A stretch of DNA of 64,000 nucleotides, taken from positions 1-64,000 of the forward strand of contig JAUIAM010000024.1 in the NCBI GenBank assembly GCA_030425485.1. Direction: 5' to 3'. This stretch comes from Verrucomicrobiia bacterium. GTDB lineage: Bacteria; Verrucomicrobiota; Verrucomicrobiia; Opitutales; Cerasicoccaceae. Position numbers and translations under genes: made by a program. Position 1 is the stretch's first letter; the number at the start of each line of letters is the position of its first letter. Shown piece after piece: positions 1 through 7,622 of this stretch. Under the pieces are notes generated by a model that had not been told where the DNA came from, ran no database searches, and worked only from the letters and a program-made list of their open reading frames with translations.

Positions 1-100
1 TATTGTGTCCGCAGATTTCGCAGATTCACACAGATGATTCCGGGGTTATCCGTGAACATCTGTGTGATCCGTGGTTAAAATATAGAGACATCTCCGGCTA
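1..100. repeat. Left-edge intergenic repeat with hairpin
   Basis: No gene is visible at the left edge. The stretch contains an inverted repeat, CACACAGATG at 27-36 and CATCTGTGTG at 57-66, giving a 10-bp stem with a 20-nt loop. The wording (cgcagatt, cacagatg, gtgaacatctgtgtgatccgtgg) resembles dispersed intergenic sequence common in this phylum. Position 133-154 carries the GTATC...TACAAA motif discussed elsewhere. Confidence 0.4.
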
Positions 101-168
101 CATTTTTATTTAAACTGCCCTAGCCCGATACCGTATCGAAAATCTCGATACAAAACGAAATCACCTTT

Positions 169-199
169 CAAGCCCGACTCACTCGAGTCGGGCTTTTTC
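169..199 (+). terminator. Intrinsic terminator
   Basis: AGCCCGACTC (171-180) and GAGTCGGGCT (185-194) form a perfect 10-bp stem with a 4-nt loop, followed by a run of T on the + strand. It would end transcription of a gene lying to the left of the window; it also sits just beyond the 3' end of the minus-strand gene at 216-995. Confidence 0.75.
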
Positions 200-215
200 G
201 TGCAATCATTGCATT

Positions 216-995
216 CTAAAAGCCATAAGAAGAATGCAGGTTATACAGAAAATCATTTCGCCTGAATATAATTTCAAAATCCACTTGTTGTTCTGGAGGG
301 AGTGAACCCTTAACCTTCTCATAGGCTTCCTGACTCATCTTCTGTAATTCTACCTGCTGGATTTCATTGTCCGATAGCAGTTTAGTTTCGCGCATTTGAG
401 CATAATAATCGCCTACAATTCTGCCAACTTTCCCCTGAGCGTCATCATCCAGTGCTAATGCCGCGCCGACATGAGACACAACGTAAGCCTCTCGCTTCGC
501 GTCCGAAACGGGCAGTTTTCTTAGATTGCCTAAATGAAGGGCTAAAGGAATGTAATCCTGCTGAAAAAGAGTCACTGTATTCACATACTCGTCGAACTCC
601 TCGGTGCCTATATCTGGCCTGCCACGAGGGTATTTTTTTCTCAGCAGTATCAGCTCACGCTGTAAATCACCCATTGCCTTACCATATTCTTCCGCCGTAC
701 TCGGGATGACCAGCGGCGGGAGCAGGCCCTGCTGCATCTCAGCAATGGTGACATCGGCCTGGGCGAGCTCGTTCGCCATGACCTGCAACTCCTCAGCGTG
801 CTCTTCCTTGAGCAGCGTCAAGTCCGCCTCCAGGCGGATGAGCTTGCTTTCGAGGTCGATGTTCGGGTTGACGTATTCCTTCACCACCACGCGCTCGGTC
901 TGCGTCACGATCTCCGGTTCGCGCGTAAGCGATACGATCAACCCCGCCCCGAGGACGAGGTTAAACAGCAGACTGAGGCTTAGTAGAAGCTTCAT
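216..995 (-). CDS. Membrane-anchored coiled-coil protein, paralogue of next gene
   Basis: Predicted protein of 259 residues with an uncleaved-looking hydrophobic N-terminus (residues 1-24, rich in Leu/Val) followed by a likely coiled coil (about 45-90). I recognise no named family. Its C-terminal 120 residues align by eye with the C-terminus of the neighbour at 1084-1704 (shared patterns such as SQEAYEKVK / SQEAYDAVK and a final QxxFE...DFL block), so the two are tandem paralogues. Base composition is split: the part encoding the N-terminus is GC-rich, whereas about 216-600, encoding the C-terminus, is clearly AT-richer. Start is ATG at 995. No function can be assigned; an anchored extracytoplasmic protein is the best guess. 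Confidence 0.7.
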   Translation of the reverse strand: MKLLLSLSLLFNLVLGAGLIVSLTREPEIVTQTERVVVKEYVNPNIDLESKLIRLEADLTLLKEEHAEELQVMANELAQADVTIAEMQQGLLPPLVIPSTAEEYGKAMGDLQRELILLRKKYPRGRPDIGTEEFDEYVNTVTLFQQDYIPLALHLGNLRKLPVSDAKREAYVVSHVGAALALDDDAQGKVGRIVGDYYAQMRETKLLSDNEIQQVELQKMSQEAYEKVKGSLPPEQQVDFEIIFRRNDFLYNLHSSYGF

Positions 996-1083
996 GGGCG
1001 GAGGGCGGGTGTTTCAACTCAATAAAAACCAAAAGCACGATTTATCACAACGTTATTTTCATGCGCCCGCTGCCGCAGCGTTC

Positions 1084-1704
1084 TCACTCAGACGCAAGCA
1101 GCAGCACCGTTTGCGTGGTAAAGAGGAAATCCGTCGGGTGGTACTGCAGTTCGAAGAGCGCCGTCTGCTCCGCATCCAGCAGCGCCTTGACCGCGTCGTA
1201 GGCCTCCTGACTCAGTGCCTGCCGCTTGGCAATGCTTGCGTTGTCCCATGCGTCCGTGTCGCCCCGTCTCCGCAACACCTTGGCCTCAATCGCCCCGGCG
1301 TAGCCCTCGCGAATCACCCCGGCCACTTGCTTGCCCGTTTCGGTATCGAGGTCGATACCCACGGCCAAACTGTAGAGGATAAACGCCTGCCGCGCGTGGG
1401 AACTTTCCGGGAGTTGGTTGCACATCTCCAGTTCGGGTCTCATCCGCTCCAGGATGGCAGCAGACCGGTCCATGATTTCGCTGTATCGCGCGTAGCCAGC
1501 ATCCCCCTGCTTGGGCGGCTCCGGGTAAGCCTGCTTCATCAGCGCGAGCGAATACTGTAGTCGCCCCACGCGCATGCCAAACTCACGTCCCCCGCCATCG
1601 GTTCGCTTCGTTGTGGGCGCGGTAGTTGACGTGTCGGCTTCGGCCATCAAAATCGGCGTGAAACACAGGGCAAAAATCAGGAGGGCTTGGCGCAGCGTTT
1701 TCAT
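1084..1704 (-). CDS. Secreted protein, paralogue of preceding gene
   Basis: Protein of 206 residues when started at the ATG at 1704 (a GTG three codons upstream gives a longer form). Residues 1-23 look like a cleavable signal peptide ending in an AEA-like site, so the mature protein is probably extracytoplasmic. The C-terminal half is related to the neighbour at 216-995, including the SQEAYDAVK stretch and the terminal aromatic block. No conserved domain recognised. The two genes lie on the same strand 88 bp apart and probably arose by duplication; this copy lacks the long coiled coil. Confidence 0.7.
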   Translation of the reverse strand: MKTLRQALLIFALCFTPILMAEADTSTTAPTTKRTDGGGREFGMRVGRLQYSLALMKQAYPEPPKQGDAGYARYSEIMDRSAAILERMRPELEMCNQLPESSHARQAFILYSLAVGIDLDTETGKQVAGVIREGYAGAIEAKVLRRRGDTDAWDNASIAKRQALSQEAYDAVKALLDAEQTALFELQYHPTDFLFTTQTVLLLASE

Positions 1705-1910
1705 TGAAGTCACAGACTAAAGCCGCGCACATCAGCGATGGCAAGCTGCCTCTGCCTAAGATATGAAAACCGTCTGGGTTAGCCAATCACAACGGGCCAA
1801 ACATATATCCTTCCCCCGCTTTGCGACTTAGCGGCTCTGCGTGAGTTTCTTTTTAATCACGAAGACGCAAGCGATAAGAACTACGCCGCGCCAGACAGCA
1901 AAGCAAAACA

Positions 1911-3113
1911 TCACCCCGCAAAGCGCGCCACATCGACTTCCTCCGGCAGCGGCTGGCCGTCGATCAGGTGCGCAGCCATGAGCTCACTGCACCACGGCCC
2001 CATGAGCACCCCTTTGCTCCCCAAGCCGTTGAAAACATAAAGCGGCAAACTTTTTCCGGGCACACTATCAGTACCCTCATGGCCAACTGACTCAGTTGCG
2101 TTCTGACCCGCGACTCTATCATCCCATCCCTCTACCTCTTCGCGGGGTAGGCGCAACGCGCCGTAGGGGCGGAGCCCCTCATTGCCAGCGGGTGCAACCC
2201 GTCCCAGGATGGGGCGGTAGTCCTCGACCACCGGACGCACGCCCGTGACTTGACCGAGTACCTCAAACTCGCGATCGAGAAATCGCCCGAGCACGCGCAG
2301 GATCTCCTCGCGCTTCTCTGCCGTGGGCGGCGCGTCAAACTCGCTCCAGGCGTAGGATGCCCCCGCACGGTAGCGGTCCCCGCCGAGCGGGAGCAGCCAC
2401 TTGCCGCAGTTGAGGATCGCGCCCTGCAAATGTTTAGGCAAAAAGGCCTCGCCCTTGAGCCGCAGTTCGAGCATCTCACCGCGCGCAGGATTCCACGGTA
2501 GATGTTGGAGAAAGGAGTTGTGCATGCCGCGCCATCCTTCGCAAAAAACGACCGCGCCGTGGGCCTCGCCCGCGTAGTGGACGCCGCTCTCGCTCACTTC
2601 GAGCTGGGCGCAATCAAACACCCCCGCACGCAACTGCCCCGCTGCGCGTACGGGCTCCGTCAGCAGGCGACAAAGCACGTCCAGCTCCACCCAGCCCGAG
2701 CGGTCAGTCACGATGCTGCCGTGCTCATCGCGAAAGGCCGGGCCGAGGGTGTGCGGCGCATGGTACTCCCCGATAAAGGCCTGCGCATCGGCCTCGCCCA
2801 GCCGCTGGTCGAGCTCCTTGCGCTGCTTGGCATCCTTAATCAGCCGGATAATCTGCGTGGGGTGAAAAAAGGTTTCACCCGTGGCCTGCTCCAGTTCGCG
2901 ATAAAACGCCAGCGCGACGGGGAGCTGCTCGGCCACCCGCCAGGTCGGCTTGAGCTTGCGCCCGGCCAACGGGTTGATGACTCCCGGCGCGACACGGCTC
3001 CCGGCGTGGGCATCCCCGCTATCGATGAGCGACACGCTGGCCCCGCGCTGCACCAGCCGCCACGCGAGCAGACTGCCCGCAATGCCTTGTCCGACGATGA
3101 GAAAATCGCTCAT
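1911..3113 (-). CDS. FAD-dependent oxidoreductase, DAO family
   Basis: 400-residue flavoprotein of the D-amino-acid oxidase/glycine oxidase superfamily. The dinucleotide-binding fold is evident at residues 4-35 with GQGIAG (8-13) and a following acidic residue (LID) that would contact the adenosine ribose. The family-typical end (GVRPVVEDYRPILGR, then YVFNGLGSKGV) is present but separated by about 50 extra residues (roughly 304-355). The DNA for the first part of this insert (2144-2201) is a copy of a 58-bp dispersed repeat, read in frame. Substrate is unknown; related verrucomicrobial proteins are annotated only as FAD-binding oxidoreductases. Start ATG at 3113. Confidence 0.85.
   Translation of the reverse strand: MSDFLIVGQGIAGSLLAWRLVQRGASVSLIDSGDAHAGSRVAPGVINPLAGRKLKPTWRVAEQLPVALAFYRELEQATGETFFHPTQIIRLIKDAKQRKELDQRLGEADAQAFIGEYHAPHTLGPAFRDEHGSIVTDRSGWVELDVLCRLLTEPVRAAGQLRAGVFDCAQLEVSESGVHYAGEAHGAVVFCEGWRGMHNSFLQHLPWNPARGEMLELRLKGEAFLPKHLQGAILNCGKWLLPLGGDRYRAGASYAWSEFDAPPTAEKREEILRVLGRFLDREFEVLGQVTGVRPVVEDYRPILGRVAPAGNEGLRPYGALRLPREEVEGWDDRVAGQNATESVGHEGTDSVPGKSLPLYVFNGLGSKGVLMGPWCSELMAAHLIDGQPLPEEVDVARFAG
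2144..2201 (-). repeat. 58-bp GC-rich dispersed repeat inside a coding sequence
   Basis: Matches 20348-20405 at about 54 of 58 positions (same orientation). It contains a GGGGC/GCCCC hairpin and ends in a GGGTGC-ACCC inverted repeat. Partial or inverted relatives occur at 24892-24913, 26822-26863 and 27185-27206. Here it encodes part of an extra loop (NEGLRPYGALRLP) in the FAD oxidoreductase. Confidence 0.85.
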
Positions 3114-3195
3114 ATATTTAACAGAAAGGACAGGAAGCGCGGAAAGAAGGTTTTGAGTTATTGTCCCCGCCCTTCCTGTTTAAAAATCATTCCCC

Positions 3196-3792
3196 CTAAA
3201 ACTGTCGCCTTCCGTCGAGGGCACTGCGGAGTGTGGCCGAGTCGGCGTAGGTGATGCCTCCGCCGCTGGGCAGGCCAAAGCCGATGCGTGAAAGCGCGAT
3301 GTCCTCACGCCCGGCCAGGAGTTCGTCCTGGATGTAGTGGCAGGTGGCCTCGCCCTCGATGTCGTTGGAGAGGGCGAGAATGACCTCCTGCACCTCCCCC
3401 TCGGCGATGCGCTTTTTCAGGCTGGCAAAGTTAAGCTGATCCGGCCCCACCCCGTGCAGGGGCGAGAGCTTGCCGTGGAGCACATGGTAAACGCCGCGAA
3501 AAACGCCTGAGCGCTCGATGGCCATGAGGTCGGGCACGGTCTCGACCACGCAGGTCACCTCCTGATGCCGCGCCGGGTCGGCGTAGATGGCGCAGGTCTC
3601 ACCCTCGGTCAGATTCCCCGTCACCGGACAACGTCGCAGTGCCGTGCTGGCTGCCTGTAGGGACGCGATCAGCGGCCCAAGTCGCTCCGGTTTTTCCACC
3701 AGCAGGTGCAGCGCGATCCGCTCGGCCGAACGATAGCCGAGCCCCGGCAGTTGCTTGAGCAGTTGTTCGACTTTTTCCAAGGCAGGAGACAT
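3196..3792 (-). CDS. recR: Recombination mediator RecR
   Basis: RecR, partner of RecF/RecO in loading RecA at gaps. Started at ATG 3792 the protein is 198 residues, the usual length; an upstream extension in frame is not RecR-like. The helix-hairpin-helix region (QLPGLGYRSAERIALHLL) and the Toprim domain (CVVETVPDLMAIE, then LSPLHGVGPDQL) are clear. The zinc-finger segment is atypical: where the family has four cysteines in two CxxC pairs this protein has CPVT and CAIY, so the second cysteine of each pair is missing. The gene stands alone, away from its frequent neighbour ybaB, which lies at 20.4 kb. Confidence 0.93.
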   Translation of the reverse strand: MSPALEKVEQLLKQLPGLGYRSAERIALHLLVEKPERLGPLIASLQAASTALRRCPVTGNLTEGETCAIYADPARHQEVTCVVETVPDLMAIERSGVFRGVYHVLHGKLSPLHGVGPDQLNFASLKKRIAEGEVQEVILALSNDIEGEATCHYIQDELLAGREDIALSRIGFGLPSGGGITYADSATLRSALDGRRQF

Positions 3793-3802
3793 GGAAGCGC
3801 AG

Positions 3803-3990
3803 CTTAGGGCCTCTCCACCAAAAGGCACGCAAAACCACGACCAGACGACACAAAAACATAAAAGCACCCCCGTTGATCGCTCCACCGCTCCAGTCTACTT
3901 CGTTAAAAAATGCAGATCGCCACGCAGCTCTGCGTCTTTGCGCCTTTGCGTGAAATACTTCAGACACGAGCTAAGCGAACATGGCACTAG
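3803..3990. repeat. Degenerate copy of CTAG-bounded intergenic element
   Basis: Intergenic stretch between recR and the gene at 4073. It contains the ctctgcgtctttgcgc / tttgcgtgaa core and ends with GAGCTAAGCGAACATGGCACTAG-like sequence (to 3990), matching the right end of the element at 36566-36739. The left end is not sharply defined. Nothing coding is seen here. Confidence 0.5.
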
Positions 3991-4072
3991 ATTTTAAGCG
4001 GAAGCGCACAGAGCATCAAGCAAGGCAGCCGCTTACTTCAAGTGCTCGCCGCTCACGGTAAAACAGGCGGGC

Positions 4073-6463
4073 CTACTTCGTGGCGGCCTCGACGGCGTCG
4101 CTCACGTCAGTGACGGTGCGTTCGACCTGGGTCAGCACCTCATCCTTGGGGGCACCGGGAAACCACAGCACACGCGCCATGCGGTAACCAAAGACCCCGG
4201 CCAGCGTGAGCAGGATGGTCCAGAAGAGCACCCGCCAGAGTCCGCCGCGCTTCTCGGCATAGCGGGGGAAAGTACGCCGCGAAGTCGAGGGGAACTTCCC
4301 CACCTCGGTCAACTGCTTGGCCATGGCCAGGCTGATGCGCATCTTGCCATTGATGGCCCAGCCGCAAGCCTCCAGCACCATGCCGATGTCCCGCGCCCGC
4401 AGCTTGAAAAAGCCGATTATCACCGCCGGGAGCAGGATAAACAGGAGCACGAGGATGGCCGTGTAGAGGAAATACACGTCGTTGATCTTCTGAAAAGTCT
4501 GGGCGATGAAGGCGAAGGACGACGACAGGGCGGCCAAGGCGACCCCTCCTCCGGCCAGGATGCCCCCCATGTTGGAGTTACTCTTCTCTGGCACAGGGGC
4601 CGCAGCCGCTGGCTTGTCAATCGGCACCGCCGAGCCCAACTGCTTGTCCGCATTCTGAATGGACGAGGTCAGGCTGGCTTCGATCGCTTTCTGGCGCGAG
4701 GAGGTCAGCTTATCGATCTGGCTGCCGATCAATTCGGCAATTTTCTTAAATGGGGCGAGGGCGGCTTGGCGGATGCTGATGGGATTTTCCACCACCTTGA
4801 CCACGCGCGCGTCCCAGTCTTTACCATATCGGTCGTAGAAGACAGCGTTCTTACCCGCCGTGATTCGCCCCACATTGCGCTGAGTCACCGCCGCGGCAAT
4901 AGTCCGCTTGGCCGGTTCGCCCACGCGCTGGATCTCGCAGTACACGAGGAAAATGCCCGACTTGGTGGCGATAAGCGAGTGCTTGTTGATGTCGTCCACC
5001 TCCACGCAGAGGTTGAGCGCGCACCCGTCGATGATGAGCTTGCCGAGCTGGAAAACCGCCCGGCAGTCCACGTCGTAAAATTCTGGCAGCGACACGTAGT
5101 TATTGAGCAGGCGAAACAGGTCACGGTGGTAGCGCAACAGCTTTTCCACCTGGTCAACCGCCTTGATCTCAGCCGCGATAGCCTTGTCCACCTCGATCAA
5201 AACCTCGATCGCCTTGCGCTGGCTCTCACCCAGCAGTGTGCCGATGCGCTCCAGTCCGAGCTTCTCCACCGCCGCGCCTTTCTTGCCGGCAATCCACGCT
5301 CCGTAAGGAGCCAGTTTCTGGCGGATCACCCGCCACTCGCTTTGGGTCAGGCTCGTCTTTTGCTGGCCAAAGACCGGCTCAACCGCGTGTTGCTCCAGCG
5401 CCGACAACGCGCTGGCATAGAAAGGGTTCACTCCATCGGCCAGCGGCAGCGGCGCCTCGGCCTCAACCCGCGCCAGAGGCAGGTCTTGCAGCATGGAGTC
5501 GATCTCGGCCTTGGTTCGGCCCCCGAGCTTGCCCAGGTCGCGGTCGGAAAAGTTAAAGAAGCTGACCGCCTGCGCGTCAAAGGCCGCCACTTCGCAGTTT
5601 TCAAAAAAGTCTTCCACCTTGGGGGCGATGGCCTCAACCGCTGCCCACGCCGCCGCCGTTTTGTCCCCAAAGGGAAAAATCGCCGGGTCCAGGTCGGGTA
5701 AAGCCGCTGTGCCGGGCTCCTCCCCTTCGATCGCTACGGTAAAGAGAGCCTTGGCCGCCGGGTGACCAGCCGTCCACCAGTCCGCATAATCCTGTAGCGC
5801 TTGGTAAAACGCAGCCACGCCCTCAGCCGTCACCCCGGTATCTCCACCCCGGTCCGTGGCTCCGCCCACGGTATCGAGAATGTTCTGCAACACGGCAGCC
5901 ACGGTCGGGCCGTCTGCGGCGGAAACGGGGATGACCCCGTCGCCGTTGCTCTTCACGACGGCAAAGATACTCTCGCGGTCCAGCACGTCGGCCAGGGCGA
6001 TGCGTGTGTCCTCGAAACGGCCCAGATTGCGCAGCACACGCTTGGCCGCGTTGAGAATGTTGGCCCCGTCGGCATCCTCCGTATTGAGCTGGCTCAGGTC
6101 GATCCAATCACGGCCTTCGGGCAGGCTGTCCGGCACCTTCAGTACGCGGAGGGTCCAGTTCACCGCCGTCAGGATCTCCGGCACGCGGATGCGCCCGTCG
6201 TTGTCAAAGTCCATCTGACTGAGCGTGGTCTCATCCATATCGAGCCCCTTGGTCGGGCAACTCGACGCGACCCAAAGCGTCTGGTCGAGCGTCGCGAGGG
6301 CCTTCAGGTCCTCCGCCGTCTCCAGCTGGATCTGGTTAAACCCGCCGGCGCGGAAGTACCGCACCGTGGGTGACACGATGGACGTCAGGGTTTCGAGAGT
6401 TGAAGGAGCTTCAGCCACAATATCTTGTGAATACTTTATGAAACTTGCCTTCCGACCTGACAA
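4073..6463 (-). CDS. Large orphan protein with EF-hand-like loop and C-terminal membrane region
   Basis: 796-residue protein with no family I can name. Seen directly: an EF-hand-like calcium loop near residue 85 (DFDNDGRIRVPE, with acidic residues at positions 1, 3, 5 and 12), a long soluble middle rich in charged helices, and a C-terminal membrane region comprising a small Gly/Ala-rich segment (about 635-655), a strong transmembrane span (about 665-690, YTAILVLLFILLPAVIIGFF) and a further span near 755 before a short acidic tail. Start is uncertain: the frame begins with TTG at 6463 and an in-frame GTG lies 15 codons on. It is divergent from the TetR gene, which may control it. An envelope-anchored calcium-responsive protein is conjecture. 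Confidence 0.7.
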   Translation of the reverse strand: MSGRKASFIKYSQDIVAEAPSTLETLTSIVSPTVRYFRAGGFNQIQLETAEDLKALATLDQTLWVASSCPTKGLDMDETTLSQMDFDNDGRIRVPEILTAVNWTLRVLKVPDSLPEGRDWIDLSQLNTEDADGANILNAAKRVLRNLGRFEDTRIALADVLDRESIFAVVKSNGDGVIPVSAADGPTVAAVLQNILDTVGGATDRGGDTGVTAEGVAAFYQALQDYADWWTAGHPAAKALFTVAIEGEEPGTAALPDLDPAIFPFGDKTAAAWAAVEAIAPKVEDFFENCEVAAFDAQAVSFFNFSDRDLGKLGGRTKAEIDSMLQDLPLARVEAEAPLPLADGVNPFYASALSALEQHAVEPVFGQQKTSLTQSEWRVIRQKLAPYGAWIAGKKGAAVEKLGLERIGTLLGESQRKAIEVLIEVDKAIAAEIKAVDQVEKLLRYHRDLFRLLNNYVSLPEFYDVDCRAVFQLGKLIIDGCALNLCVEVDDINKHSLIATKSGIFLVYCEIQRVGEPAKRTIAAAVTQRNVGRITAGKNAVFYDRYGKDWDARVVKVVENPISIRQAALAPFKKIAELIGSQIDKLTSSRQKAIEASLTSSIQNADKQLGSAVPIDKPAAAAPVPEKSNSNMGGILAGGGVALAALSSSFAFIAQTFQKINDVYFLYTAILVLLFILLPAVIIGFFKLRARDIGMVLEACGWAINGKMRISLAMAKQLTEVGKFPSTSRRTFPRYAEKRGGLWRVLFWTILLTLAGVFGYRMARVLWFPGAPKDEVLTQVERTVTDVSDAVEAATK

Positions 6464-6526
6464 GGCTTAACCGGAGCAGCAGTTGCGTTTGACACCATCC
6501 ACTCTATCCTGTTGTATGACACTCCA

Positions 6527-7141
6527 ATGAAGCGGAATCGCGCCCATACCGAGCAACGCATCCTCACAGCAGCGCGGGAATTGATTATTGAGAGTGGTTT
6601 TAGCGAGTTTGGCATCAACCACGTCGCTTCACGTTCCAGCGCGGATAAGGTCCTTATCTACCGCTATTTTGACGGCATTAACGGCCTCATGGAGCGCATC
6701 GCCCGAGAGACCGAGCTCTTCCCCAAAGCAGCCGAACTCTTCCCCACCGAGACGACGAGTAACCTGAGCACCTTCGTCGCCAACTACTACACCACCATGC
6801 GAGAGTACCCGCTTACCCTCGTCCTCATCGCCTGGAAAGACGCCGTCAACAACCCCCTGACCAGCGCGCTTCGCCTGAGCCACCAGACCTTTTGGAGCAA
6901 CGTCACCCGCTATGCCCACCCGCACGACGAACCTTCGCTGGCCTTCCTCCGCGCCCTCCCCTCCATGCTCGAAGACGGCGTCCCCAGCGACACCATCCTG
7001 ACCGCGCTCAAGGCTTTCAACTACTCCCCCCAAGTCCCTGAGTCCGACCGCAAGCCCCTCTACGGCGGCAAGCAGCAAGACGACCAAGCCTCCCATGTGG
7101 AGAAAAAGGAAGGCGCGGACCTGCCCACGAACCTGCTCTAG
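6527..7141 (+). CDS. TetR/AcrR family transcriptional regulator
   Basis: 204 residues from ATG 6527 (a TTG five codons upstream is in frame). Residues 8-55 form the TetR helix-turn-helix: TEQRILTAARELIIESG, then a recognition helix region ending in KVLIYRYFDGINGLMERI. The ligand-binding C-terminal domain is not assignable; the tail (after about residue 180) is charged and probably disordered. It is divergent from the orphan membrane-protein gene, the intergenic gap being only about 60 bp, so that gene is its most likely target. Its TAG stop codon forms part of the CTAG boundary of the MITE-like element beginning at 7138. Confidence 0.88.
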   Translation: MKRNRAHTEQRILTAARELIIESGFSEFGINHVASRSSADKVLIYRYFDGINGLMERIARETELFPKAAELFPTETTSNLSTFVANYYTTMREYPLTLVLIAWKDAVNNPLTSALRLSHQTFWSNVTRYAHPHDEPSLAFLRALPSMLEDGVPSDTILTALKAFNYSPQVPESDRKPLYGGKQQDDQASHVEKKEGADLPTNLL

Positions 7142-7304
7142 GCTGTGTATGCAAACCTCGAAACGAGGAGACAAATGGTATTTTTCAGGCCACAATCTGG
7201 CTTTCGAGCCGAGGCAAATCCAGATTTGTCGAGGTGAGGAAATAGGTTGAGGGCGAAAAAAACCCGAGTATGCGACTTTGAGCAGGTTTGCATACACGCC
7301 CTAG
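7138..7304. mobile_element. MITE-like element A with 21-bp inverted ends
   Basis: 167 bp bounded by CTAG on both sides. The left end (7138-7158) and the reverse complement of the right end (7284-7304) agree at 19 of 21 positions and share GTGTATGCAAACCT. It carries no open frame of note. Its left CTAG overlaps the tetR stop codon and its right CTAG is shared with the next element. Confidence 0.75.
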
Positions 7305-7455
7305 TGTCGTGTTAGCTTAGTTCCTATCTAAAATAGTTCACGCAAAGCGCGCAAAGTACGCAGAGCTGCCTGGCCACCGCTTAGGCATTTTGTGTGTTTT
7401 GTGCCTTTTTGTGGACCTATGTACTTTGTAATGAATTAGGCTAACGGTACACTAG
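7301..7455 (-). mobile_element. MITE-like element B, copy 1
   Basis: 155 bp bounded by CTAG. The left end CTAGTGTCGTGTTAGC and the inverted right end CTAGTGTACCGTTAGC match at 13 of 16. The first 65 bp are identical or nearly so to the reverse complement of the right part of the element at 36566-36739, so this copy lies in the opposite orientation. Noncoding. Confidence 0.8.
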
Positions 7456-7602
7456 CTCGTCGTTAGTCAAGTTCGTTCACTAAGTTAATAGCCGGAGAAA
7501 CACCAAAGCGCCGCAGGTATTGCCTAAGATATAGATCAAATCTGAAGCTCTCTGCGACTTTGCGTCTCTGCGTTGAAATATTTTAGAAAAGAACTAAGCT
7601 AG
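7452..7602 (+). mobile_element. MITE-like element B, copy 2 (diverged)
   Basis: Shares its left CTAG with copy 1 and ends at CTAG 7599-7602. Internal blocks (aagttaatagccg, agatcaaatctgaagctctctgcg, gaactaagct) correspond to the 36.6-kb copy in the same orientation, but the outer ends have diverged. The three elements therefore sit head to tail from 7138 to 7602, leaving no room for genes between tetR and the di-heme protein. Confidence 0.65.
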
Positions 7603-7622
7603 AAGCACATTTGTTTGCGATT

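Noticed and set aside
1338-1360. GGTATCGAGGTCGATACC as another member of the GTATC motif
   Set aside because: It lacks the AAAA core and the ACAAA end; the palindrome follows from a Gly-Ile-Asp-Leu-Asp-Thr coding run.
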